Part shown: in pieces, positions 1-5,117 of the stretch | Numbering within the stretch: the stretch's first letter is position 1 | Layout: each line of letters opens with the position of its first letter | Notes under the pieces: generated by a model | Database searches by the model: none | The model's input: the letters and a program-made list of their open reading frames with translations, nothing else | Told to the model about the DNA's origin: nothing | From: Chloroflexota bacterium | GTDB taxonomy: Bacteria > Chloroflexota > Chloroflexia > Thermomicrobiales > UBA6265 | DNA: 6,099 nucleotides | Direction: 5' to 3' | Assembly (NCBI GenBank): GCA_019348515.1 | Contig: JAHWJF010000230.1 | Location: forward strand, 1-6,099 | Program-made: the position numbers and the translations under genes

Positions 1-136
1 CCGGCGGTATCCGTCCGATGCGGCAGAGGCGCCACGGACGCATGGTTGCCGCTGAACCCACCTTGAGAATGGCCGAGCCCGCTTTGACCTCGTCGGCTTC
101 AATGCGCGGCGTCGCCGTTCAGGAGTGCTGACGCGA

Positions 137-407
137 TCATCTGGTCAGAGCGCCTACCACCAAGCCGATCCCGAGACGGGCTAGAATCAGCGCGAGTCCT
201 CGGCGGATCCACAGCCGGGCCCCTATGCCCAGAGGGCGCAGACCGATCCCGCCGAGATAGGACGACCACGACATCGCCGACCGCTGCTCCCACCATAAGC
301 GCGGCGGCAACCGCTAGACCCGCACCAGTGCCGCCGCGATGACTCGCGGTAGCGATCAACGGTGATGCCACGGCGGCTATGAATAGCCAGAAGCGGGGCC
401 GGATCAC
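137..407 (-). pseudogene. Membrane transporter remnant, LysE/RhtB-like C-terminal half, frame-shifted
   Basis: From a GTG at 407 the minus strand encodes two hydrophobic segments: one around FWLFIAAVASPLIATA and one around GLAVAAALMVGAAVGDVVVV. Just after this, near 258-262, the frame turns into Arg/Ser-rich text. If one base is skipped there, the reading continues as YLGGIGLRPLGIGARLW and then a third hydrophobic helix, GLALILARLGIGLVVGAL, ending at TGA 137-139. The pattern (an R/N-P-x-x-W-L-F start, a small-residue helix, a basic linker, a short last helix) resembles the second half of LysE/RhtB-type amino-acid exporters, but I recognise this by style only. No N-terminal half is visible upstream: the frame is closed by a TAG at 456-458. 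It is therefore either a truncated and frameshifted relic or a small membrane protein carrying a sequence error. An inverted repeat (393-429) lies across the GTG. Confidence 0.42.
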
Positions 408-429
408 CCGAGCATGATCACGGCCCCGC
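393..429. repeat. Inverted repeat, 14-bp stem with one bulge
   Basis: GCGGGGCCG at 393-401 plus GATCA at 402-406 pairs with TGATC at 415-419 plus CGGCCCCGC at 421-429. The A at 420 is bulged and the loop is 407-414 (CCCGAGCA). No T-tract follows on either strand, so it is not a standard intrinsic terminator. It spans the presumed GTG of the minus-strand membrane-protein remnant, so it could fold in that mRNA's leader or mark the edge of an old rearrangement. Confidence 0.6.
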
Positions 430-779
430 TGAGTCAGGCGCAGGGCGGAGAACGCCTAACGGGTTGCAACGCTAACAACAATTTAGACCCGAGTCTACCC
501 GGCGAGCGTCCAACCACTGCTCGTCGCGGCCCGGCACTCGTCATTGGCATGCTGCTTGCCTTTCTGGCCCGTCAGCCGCCAGGACCGTCGCGGGTTGGGT
601 GTCTCCCCCCGAATAGTTACTGGCGGTTCACATGCGCGTCGGGGAGGAACCGGGACGATGCCACGGGTGCTCATCACGAACACTGACCACCGCCGCTTAT
701 TAGCGGCTTCGTGGCCCCATAGTCACCAGCCGTGGCGCCTGATCTGCACGGTGGGGCTCGACTGGAACTGGGGACGGAC
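408..779. other. Stretch with no convincing gene
   Basis: No open frame here has a protein-like composition on either strand; the long ones are Arg/Ser/Pro-rich. The best start is an ATG at 658, preceded by GGGGAGGA at 641-648 with 9-base spacing. It would read MPRVLITNTDHRRLLAASW and onwards, but then runs across the start of the gene at 780 in another frame and matches nothing I know. A nested hairpin sits at 675-713. The segment may hold the promoter of the downstream gene, but no clear -35/-10 pair is visible. Confidence 0.4.
675..713 (+). other. Nested hairpin upstream of the 780 gene
   Basis: The inner stem is GCCGC (692-696) with GCGGC (703-707) around the loop TTATTA. Directly next to it, TTCGTG (708-713) can pair with CACGAA (675-680) across an 11-base bulge (681-691). 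Together this gives 11 pairs about 70 bases before the ATG at 780. It could be a leader structure, but no known RNA family was recognised. Confidence 0.35.
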
Positions 780-1206
780 ATGGACGCAAGCACCTCAGTG
801 CGACTTCCCGACTTCTCGCGTGACCCATACGAGTGGTTCATCTGGCTCGGGAGCCAGATCGGTAGCGACCAGTGGCCAACAGTGCTCGCGGAGATCGAAC
901 TGGCGGAGTGGGTGGGCGACCACGGCAACGCCTGGAGGATCATGCGCTCGACGCACGGCATCGAGATCCGCCCGTCCCTGATCAGCCCGTTCATGCGGTT
1001 CACGAACTTGCCGCGTCACCGCCCTCGCTCTCGGGGAGGACATCGAAGTCGAGCTCACCTGCCGGGAGACGCGCTGGATCGACCGCTTTCCGCTCCGCTC
1101 GTTCGATGTGGCCGCGCTGGGTCGGACCATGCTCGACGAGCGCGAGCTGCCGCACGACAACCTTCCGCGCCTCTTTCCTGTAGAGGGCGACGGCGAGCGA
1201 CCGTAG
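780..1206 (+). pseudogene. Hypothetical protein of unknown family, split by a one-base frame change
   Basis: The first part starts at ATG 780, with GGGGA just upstream at 769-773, and encodes a plausible acidic soluble protein (for example FSRDPYEWFIWLG and LAEIELAEWVGDHGNAWRIM) down to about 1010. Beyond that the same frame becomes Arg/Ala-rich noise. If one C is skipped at 1011, the reading goes on as NLRVTALALGEDIEVELTCR, then RETRWIDRFPLRSFDVAALG and ERELPHDNLPRLFPVEG, ending at TAG 1204-1206. The second frame has no usable start near the junction, so two separate genes are unlikely. The repaired product is about 141 residues, with no signal peptide, membrane span or recognisable catalytic motif. 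I do not know the family. The break may be real decay or a sequence error. Confidence 0.6.
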
Positions 1207-1269
1207 GTCCACGGCCGAAGCCCTGATCGGGCTCAGAACTTAGCCGGCCTCCGAAGCGCTCGCGCCGCC

Positions 1270-1289
1270 GGCGCCATAGGCGCCCTTTT
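1270..1289 (+). terminator. Putative intrinsic terminator
   Basis: GGCGCC (1270-1275), loop ATA, GGCGCC (1279-1284), followed by C and four T (1286-1289). It lies 64 bases after the stop of the unknown gene ending at 1206 and about 80 bases before the DUF6766 gene, the expected place for a plus-strand terminator. The stem is short (6 bp) but all G-C. A weaker 5-bp hairpin (AGCCC/GGGCT, 1219-1233) precedes it. Confidence 0.55.
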
Positions 1290-1370
1290 GCTGACGAGAC
1301 TCGGTCGCTTCGCTGGCACGGGAGTTGCTTTTGCGCGCCTCGCTGGACCTCGCATCCACCAGGAGCGCAC

Positions 1371-1724
1371 ATGCGTACTTTCCTCCGGGACTACGGGCTG
1401 GCGGTGGCGCTTGCTTCTCTGTTCATCTTGAGTTGGGTGGTTCAATCCCTTGCCGGTTGGGTCAACTTCAGCGCCGAACAGGCCGCCCACGGTGAATCGG
1501 CGCAACTCTTCGGCGGCTCCGGCTACGTGTGGTATTGGCTGGAGGCGACCTTTGAGAACTGGCAATCGGAATTCCTGCAGCTGTTCACGATGGTGGTGTT
1601 GACCGCCTTCCTTATCCACCGCGGCAGCTCCGAGTCCAAGGACTCGGACGACGAGACGCTGCTGCAGCTGTCGGCCATTCGGGATCAACTCGACGAACTG
1701 CAAAGGGGCAAGAAGCAATCATGA
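1371..1724 (+). CDS. DUF6766 family membrane protein
   Basis: The 117-residue protein matches the DUF6766 pattern from memory: an N-terminal MRTFLRDYGL start, a first membrane helix (about residues 10-28, ending QSLAGW), a soluble loop with HGES at 40-43, the conserved stretch EATFENWQSEFLQ at 58-70 running into a second helix (about 68-83), and RGSSESKD at 84-91. The acidic C-terminal tail (92-112, DDETLLQLSAIRDQLDELQ) looks like an amphipathic helix or coiled coil on the same side as the N terminus. The ATG is preceded by AGGAG (1361-1365) with 5-base spacing, which fixes the start. The function of the family is unknown. Its stop overlaps the start of the next gene (ATGA, 1721-1724), so the two are almost surely co-translated. 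Confidence 0.88.
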   Translation: MRTFLRDYGLAVALASLFILSWVVQSLAGWVNFSAEQAAHGESAQLFGGSGYVWYWLEATFENWQSEFLQLFTMVVLTAFLIHRGSSESKDSDDETLLQLSAIRDQLDELQRGKKQS

Positions 1725-1906
1725 GCAAGAAGCAGGTGGAGCGATTCGAGAAGCGCCGCAAGGAGATCGAGGACGCGCTCAACCAGACGATCGAGGACAC
1801 CATTCGCCAGGCGGGCCCAGCGAATGCGATCGCCTGGCTCGCTGTCGCCGGCGGTGCGTTTCTGCTCAATCTGCTCCTACTTGTCGTGGTGTCTGGTGGA
1901 AGCTGA
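1721..1906 (+). CDS. Small single-span membrane protein, partner of DUF6766 gene
   Basis: The protein has 61 residues. Residues 2-30 form a highly charged helix (KKQVERFEKRRKEIEDALNQ), likely cytoplasmic, followed by one membrane helix at about 36-57 (AIAWLAVAGGAFLLNLLLLVV). There is no enzyme motif. Its ATG overlaps the preceding TGA by the ATGA arrangement, with AAGGGG 12 bases upstream, so translational coupling to the DUF6766 gene is likely. The facing charged helices of the two proteins make a complex plausible (inference). I do not recognise a named family. Confidence 0.8.
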   Translation: MSKKQVERFEKRRKEIEDALNQTIEDTIRQAGPANAIAWLAVAGGAFLLNLLLLVVVSGGS

Positions 1907-1931
1907 GGACACCTGCTGCCAGGAGACCGCA

Positions 1932-1969
1932 GCGGCACGACAGACCTGAGGGGGGTGCGGCCGTGTCGC
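1932..1969 (+). other. Weak hairpin after the membrane-protein pair
   Basis: GCGGCACG (1932-1939) pairs with CGTGTCGC (1962-1969) with one G-U pair and a 22-base loop. It lies 25 bases after the stop at 1906. It might help end the transcript, but it has no T-tract. Confidence 0.25.
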
Positions 1970-2005
1970 GTTCGACTCGACATGCTTGAGGCCTGGGCCG
2001 AGGAC

Positions 2006-2028
2006 CGATTGTGGTCCCACCATAGTCG
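2006..2028 (+). terminator. Plus-strand-specific 10-bp hairpin
   Basis: CGATTGTGGT (2006-2015) pairs with ACCATAGTCG (2019-2028) around the three-base loop CCC. Two of the ten pairs are G-U in the plus transcript and would be mismatches in a minus transcript, so the structure favours plus-strand RNA. It lies 100 bases after the membrane-protein pair and 60 before the next small gene. No T-tract follows. It could be a U-less terminator for the upstream unit or a leader structure of the downstream gene. Confidence 0.4.
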
Positions 2029-2088
2029 AGGCTTGACGAACTGACCTGCCCGGTGGGGGCCGGGTTCACCCACAGGAGGAGCTACAGC

Positions 2089-2199
2089 ATGCCGAAGCGC
2101 GAGCTGATCGACACTGCGACCGACAGGCGGTATGTCCGCCGCGACGAGCGCGGACGATTCAAGGAGTCCGACGACCGTGGGGCGATCACTCACCGTTGA
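2089..2199 (+). CDS. KRELIDT-type small basic protein, probably cut short by a frame change
   Basis: The ATG follows AGGAGG (2074-2079) and starts MPKRELIDTATDRRYVRRDE, then RGRFKESDD. This matches a family of very small, highly charged soil-bacterial proteins I know as M-x-KRELIDTGTDKRYVRRD...FKESDDVGRSL, usually about 55-60 residues; their role is unknown. As written, the frame ends after 36 residues with RGAITHR and TGA 2197-2199. Skipping one C at 2175-2176 restores the expected VGRSLTVDGRQRGR and the frame then stays open to TAG 2285-2287. The break is thus a loss of the family's C-terminal part or a sequence error. No membrane span or metal site is visible. Confidence 0.75.
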   Translation: MPKRELIDTATDRRYVRRDERGRFKESDDRGAITHR

Positions 2200-2263
2200 C
2201 GGGCGCCAGCGGGGGCGGGTGGTGATGGCGGTTATCGGCGTCACGGTTCCACCCAGCGAGGCG

Positions 2264-2290
2264 TCGGCAGTTCCCAGCGCGGCGTAGAAT
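2264..2290 (+). promoter_or_regulatory. Candidate promoter for the receiver-domain gene
   Basis: TAGAAT (2285-2290) matches the -10 consensus at five of six positions. A poor -35-like TCGGCA (2264-2269) lies 15 bases upstream, a short spacer. Transcription would begin about 2297, only a few bases before the ATG at 2303, which has no ribosome site. A nearly leaderless mRNA would explain that absence. In-frame stop TAG at 2285-2287 excludes an earlier start. Confidence 0.3.
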
Positions 2291-2302
2291 GCACCGGTCC
2301 TC

Positions 2303-2698
2303 ATGCGCCATGCACCCGTACGGGTTACCGTCATCGACGACTCCGCTGAGTTGCTCGCCGTGTTTGGTGATGCCCTCCGCGACGAGGGCGTCGAAGTCAG
2401 TCTGCTGGACCGCGCGGCATCACTCCACGAGATCGAAGCGCTCGCACCCGACCTCATCGTGATCGATCTCAAGCTTGGCACCGATAGCCTGCCGGGTTGG
2501 GACATCGCACGGTTGATACGGGCGCATCGGCAATTGTGTCGGCTGCCGATCATCGTGTGCTCGGCGGCACTCGACCACATTCGTTCCCACGAGGACGAGA
2601 TCCGCCAGGACCCGCGAACCCACTTGCTGCCTAAGCCGTTCTCGCTCGATGACCTGAACTCGGTTCTCTCTCAGGCCCTCGACATGCCGCAGCGCTAA
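2303..2698 (+). CDS. Stand-alone response regulator receiver domain protein
   Basis: The 131-residue protein consists of one CheY-like receiver domain with no output domain. The key residues are all present: acidic pair D12/D13 (VIDDSAE), phospho-acceptor D55 (LIVIDLKLG), switch residue S87 (IVCSAA) and K111 (LLPKPF). It should accept a phosphoryl group from a histidine kinase and pass the signal on by protein contact. No kinase gene lies within the window, so its partner is encoded elsewhere. The start at 2303 is forced by the in-frame stop at 2285 and has no Shine-Dalgarno. It is followed directly by a possible convergent minus-strand ORF ending at 2695. Confidence 0.9.
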   Translation: MRHAPVRVTVIDDSAELLAVFGDALRDEGVEVSLLDRAASLHEIEALAPDLIVIDLKLGTDSLPGWDIARLIRAHRQLCRLPIIVCSAALDHIRSHEDEIRQDPRTHLLPKPFSLDDLNSVLSQALDMPQR

Positions 2699-2907
2699 GG
2701 GATGCCGAGACGCGCGGCGCCGAAGTGGTCGGGCCACTCCTCGCCGTCGCCCAATTGCAGGAACCCTTCGTCGAGATCGCCGATGCCCTCAACCTCGTCG
2801 GCGGACGCCGGGAGGGACCGCCACACCGACGAGGGAGGGTCGGCAGCCGCGCGGGAGACCGATGGTCCCGATCGGTGGAACGGACGAACAGCCCTTCGCT
2901 TGGACAC
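2695..2907 (-). CDS. Possible small hypothetical protein
   Basis: The ORF of 70 codons starts at GTG 2905-2907, preceded on the minus strand by AGGGAG with 7-base spacing. Its second half (RSLPASADEVEGIGDLDEGF, then QLGDGEEWPDHFG) has acidic, protein-like composition and strongly G/C-ending codons, while the first half is Arg/Ser-rich and less convincing. It ends at TAG 2695-2697, overlapping the receiver gene's stop by 4 bases tail to tail. The plus strand opposite is almost equally coding-like (VVGPLLAVAQLQEPFVEIAD), so strand assignment is uncertain. No family was recognised. It may be a fragment of a decayed gene. Confidence 0.27.
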   Translation of the reverse strand: MSKRRAVRPFHRSGPSVSRAAADPPSSVWRSLPASADEVEGIGDLDEGFLQLGDGEEWPDHFGAARLGIP

Positions 2908-2994
2908 CGCTCTTCTCCCTACGGCAGGAGCTCAGTGCGATTGCAAAAGCCGTGCCGCGCACCCGTCGAGCAAGCGGCGCCGGCCATGTCCATA

Positions 2995-3021
2995 GGCAAG
3001 TCCTGGCGAGTGGTCCTTGCC
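2995..3021. repeat. Hairpin with 6-bp stem
   Basis: GGCAAG (2995-3000) pairs with CTTGCC (3016-3021), leaving a 15-base loop. It lies 17 bases before the stronger hairpin at 3039-3067, so the two may form one structured element. Confidence 0.35.
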
Positions 3022-3038
3022 CGAGCAGCCCCCAGGTC

Positions 3039-3067
3039 CTTCGCCGATGAGCCGTGCGTCGGCGAAG
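3039..3067. repeat. Strong hairpin, 9-bp perfect stem extendable to 11 bp
   Basis: CTTCGCCGA (3039-3047) pairs perfectly with TCGGCGAAG (3059-3067). With a T-G wobble (3048/3058) and G-C (3049/3057) the stem reaches 11 pairs around the loop AGCCGTG. There is no T-tract on either side and no gene end nearby, so its role as a terminator is doubtful. Confidence 0.55.
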
Positions 3068-3393
3068 CGACCGCTTACCACGCAAAGAACCCGCCGTCCG
3101 CTGAGGTTGGCTGCACCATTCAGAATCAGCCTGCGGCACAGAAGCCTCACCCCAGCGTGGCACGAATCCGGCATTACAGGCGTTGTTCGCCCCACCCCGT
3201 GACACAGGATGCAGACGATGACCCTCAACTATACGACGGGACCGCAGCATCAGCAAGCCGGTCGACAACAGCTAGATCTACTGCCAGGCGGTGGAGCGTA
3301 CGCAAAGCGGCGACGGCGAGCTCGCGGGGACTCTTCACGCAGCTGGCATGCCGCGGCCATGTCGGTGCCTGCTCCAGAGTGGGCAGCGCCCGG

Positions 3394-3876
3394 ATGAAGC
3401 GCGATCGGGACGGCGCCGGTGGGCGGATGCTGAAGTTGTCGCTGGTGGCCGGGTTTTTGGCGGCCACCAGCGTGGCCGGATCCCGTCGCGCTGCGCCGGC
3501 GGCCCTCCTCGACCCGCTCGAGCTCTGCCTGACCGGCCTGGCCGCCCACCGCATCGGGCGCATGGTCGCGTTCGAGAAGGTAGCCGAGCCCGTGCGTGAG
3601 CCGTTCACCGCCACCGTGCCGGACGAGAGCGGCGCGGATGAGACCGTGGTTGCGCGCGGACGCGGCGTGCAATGGGCCATCGGCCAGCTGCTGTCGTGCC
3701 CCGTCTGCGTTGCAACCTGGTCGGCGCTCGGGCTGTCCGTCGGCCACCTGATACTGCCGGGACCGACCCGCTTCGTCGTTCGCGTCCTGGCGATCGCCGG
3801 CATCGCTGAGCTCAACTACGTGGCCACCGAACGCCTCGAGTGGGCCGCACGCGCTGCTCGACGGCAAAGCGCCTGA
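3394..3876 (+). CDS. DUF1360 family protein
   Basis: From ATG 3394 the protein has 160 residues. The DUF1360 hallmarks are clear: the helix GLAAHRIGRMVAFEKV (48-63) followed by REPFT (68-72), then GRGVQWAIGQLLSCPVCVAT (89-108) with the CxxC pair C102/C105 and W109, and a C-terminal hydrophobic helix (about 126-142). Family function is unknown; members are small membrane-associated proteins found in Bacillus and actinomycetes. The CxxC could bind metal or form a disulfide (inference). The frame is open far upstream, but the text before 3394 is noise. ATG 3427 is an alternative start with GGTGGGCGG upstream. It converges on nuoB, with a perfect hairpin 20 bases after its stop. Confidence 0.85.
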   Translation: MKRDRDGAGGRMLKLSLVAGFLAATSVAGSRRAAPAALLDPLELCLTGLAAHRIGRMVAFEKVAEPVREPFTATVPDESGADETVVARGRGVQWAIGQLLSCPVCVATWSALGLSVGHLILPGPTRFVVRVLAIAGIAELNYVATERLEWAARAARRQSA

Positions 3877-3895
3877 CCCTCGCTCCTGCGCGGTA

Positions 3896-3922
3896 GCGGG
3901 CGGCAGGGGACCTGCCGCCCGC
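3896..3922. terminator. Perfect 12-bp hairpin between convergent genes
   Basis: GCGGGCGGCAGG (3896-3907), loop GGA, CCTGCCGCCCGC (3911-3922), with no mismatch. It begins 20 bases after the DUF1360 stop and lies 110 bases past the nuoB stop on the other strand, so it can serve both. There is no T-tract on either side. U-less, very G-C-rich hairpins of this kind are usual terminators in high-GC bacteria. Confidence 0.7.
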
Positions 3923-4031
3923 GCGAGACACGCTAGCGCTCCCCTTCAGCCGCCGCAATCGGTGACGCCGCCACCACGACGGTCGCCCAATAGGTCCGCC
4001 GCCGTTCCGATGTGTCGCGGCCAGAACCGGC

Positions 4032-4679
4032 TCAGCGCACGTCTCCTTCCCAGCGCGTGCGCTGCGGGCCGCGATCGACGTACGTGCGCCACTGGCCGCG
4101 GCGCTGCTTGACGAGCTCTTGGAGCCGCATCAGGCCGTAGATCAGGCCCTCCGGGCGCGGCGGGCATCCCGGGACATAGATGTCCACCGGCAGGACCCGG
4201 TCGATGCCCTGCACCACGCTGTAACTGCGCTTGAAGCGGCCGCCCGACGTGGTGCACGTGCCCATCGCCACGCACCACTTCGGCTCCGGCATCTGCTCCC
4301 ATAGGCGGACGAAGGGGCCGGCCATCTTCGTCGTCAGCGTGCCGGCGGCGATCAGCACATCGGCCTGGCGCGGGCTGGCCCGGAAGGGGAACATCCCGAA
4401 GCGGTCGACGTCGTTGACGCTCGTCGCGGTGCTCATCATCTCGATCGCGCAGCAGCTCAGCCCGGACAGGAGCGGCCACAGCGAATTGGCCCGAATGAGG
4501 TCGAGCACGTAGTCGGCCTTGGTCGGGATCACCTCGAGCAGGCCGTGGAACCCGCCCTGCGGGTGCTCCTCCATCCGGAACTCGCGGAGCAGCTCGTCGT
4601 CACCGGCCTGGTCGGGGATGATGATCGGCGGCTCGGCCATCCCTGGGCCGCCGTCGGTGGTGGGTCGGTCTACTGCCAT
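4032..4679 (-). CDS. nuoB: NADH-quinone oxidoreductase subunit B (complex I, NuoB)
   Basis: NuoB is the peripheral-arm subunit of respiratory complex I that holds the terminal [4Fe-4S] cluster N2, which passes electrons from NADH to quinone. The 215-residue protein has all four cluster ligands: the tandem pair C76/C77 (SGLSCCAIEMMS), C142 (AMGTCTTSGG) and C172 (YVPGCPPRPEGL). It also has the FRASPRQADVLIAAGTLTTK stretch (99-118) and SVVQGIDRVLPVDIYVPG. The start at 4679 is set by AAGGAG (minus strand, 4687-4692) with 7-base spacing; an internal ATG (M14) is less likely. Length is normal for the family, with a 50-residue N-terminal extension before the core. No other nuo gene lies on either side, which is unusual because nuoB normally sits between nuoA and nuoC. 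It could be a second, dispersed copy. Confidence 0.96.
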   Translation of the reverse strand: MAVDRPTTDGGPGMAEPPIIIPDQAGDDELLREFRMEEHPQGGFHGLLEVIPTKADYVLDLIRANSLWPLLSGLSCCAIEMMSTATSVNDVDRFGMFPFRASPRQADVLIAAGTLTTKMAGPFVRLWEQMPEPKWCVAMGTCTTSGGRFKRSYSVVQGIDRVLPVDIYVPGCPPRPEGLIYGLMRLQELVKQRRGQWRTYVDRGPQRTRWEGDVR

Positions 4680-5117
4680 CTGACATCTCCTTGGACTTCG
4701 GCGATGCGCGGAGGAGCCCCAGAGCTGACTCGATTGCGCTGGATTCGATTCCCTGCCAAGCATCGGAACGGCACCGAATGATCCTGCTCGGTCTCGGGCT
4801 CTACCAATTTCCATACATGTGCGGCCCGATCACCCCGTGCGGGGCGGCAGCGATCACCGGCCGCCTGAACAGAAACCGTCGACCTCCGGGAAGGTTTCGC
4901 GAGCCCGCCGTTGGAGTACCGAGGCTGCGCTATTGCCCGGTCTCTAGCATCACCTGTGCCGCAGTGTTCTGGTGTTCGGCGCGCCACCCTTCCGGAAGGG
5001 CGCGATGGCCTGCAGCACGACCGACGCGGCGGCCACTACTCAAGAGGCCGATGGCTCCTGCGGCCAGCATGGCCAATGTTCCGCGTCGGTGGCACGCGTT
5101 GTGCCCGGCGCGGCCGC
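4680..5117. other. Divergent intergenic stretch, no clear gene
   Basis: This gap separates nuoB (minus) from the DUF2254 gene (plus) and should hold both promoters, but no good -35/-10 pair was found by eye. On the minus strand, TTGGCA about 70 bases before nuoB is a possible -35 without a convincing -10. An ATG-started plus frame at 4779 (MILLGLGLYQFPYMCGPI) and a minus frame at 4930-5124 (MLAAGAIGLLSSGRRVGRAA, then GWRAEHQNTAAQVMLETGQ) are the only slightly protein-like readings. Neither has a ribosome site or a known family. Confidence 0.4.

Larger units (their letters stand above)
2908..3393. other. Gene-free stretch with strong inverted repeats
   Basis: All long frames here are Arg/Ser/Pro-rich and lack family resemblance. 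The plus frame that runs into DUF1360 is open from 2725, but its part before 3394 is of this noise type and should not be counted as part of that protein. Two hairpins (2995-3021 and 3039-3067) are present. A short minus frame near 3225-3345 (RELAVAALRTLHRLAVDLAV) looks helical, but its codon endings are not typical of neighbouring genes. Confidence 0.45.

Noticed and set aside
1..136. Short open plus frame from the window edge to about 130
   Set aside because: Composition is not protein-like, no ribosome site, and no family resemblance.
1008..1016. Programmed +1 frameshift in the unknown gene
   Set aside because: No slippery run, early stop codon or stimulatory element of the known kind at the junction; decay or error is simpler.
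2033..2061. TTGACG box as promoter of the microprotein gene
   Set aside because: No -10-like sequence at 16-18 bases downstream; the region there is G-rich.
1612..2580. Long minus-strand open frame of 322 codons
   Set aside because: Ser/Arg-rich translation lying opposite four well-supported plus-strand genes; it is an antisense shadow.
2725..3393. Upstream extension of the DUF1360 frame to 383 residues
   Set aside because: The added part is Arg/Ser/Ala-rich with no motif, while the DUF1360 domain alone matches the family length from ATG 3394 or 3427.
3225..3867. Minus-strand frames opposite DUF1360
   Set aside because: Shadows of a conserved plus-strand gene; only the short end near 3225-3345 looks slightly protein-like, and its codon endings are not typical.
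3946..4479. Minus-strand frame of 177 codons inside nuoB
   Set aside because: Out-of-frame reading of nuoB with Arg/Asp/Pro-rich composition.
4740..4762. TTCGATTCC resembling a tRNA T-loop
   Set aside because: The flanking bases do not pair as a T-stem and no anticodon arm or acceptor stem is present.
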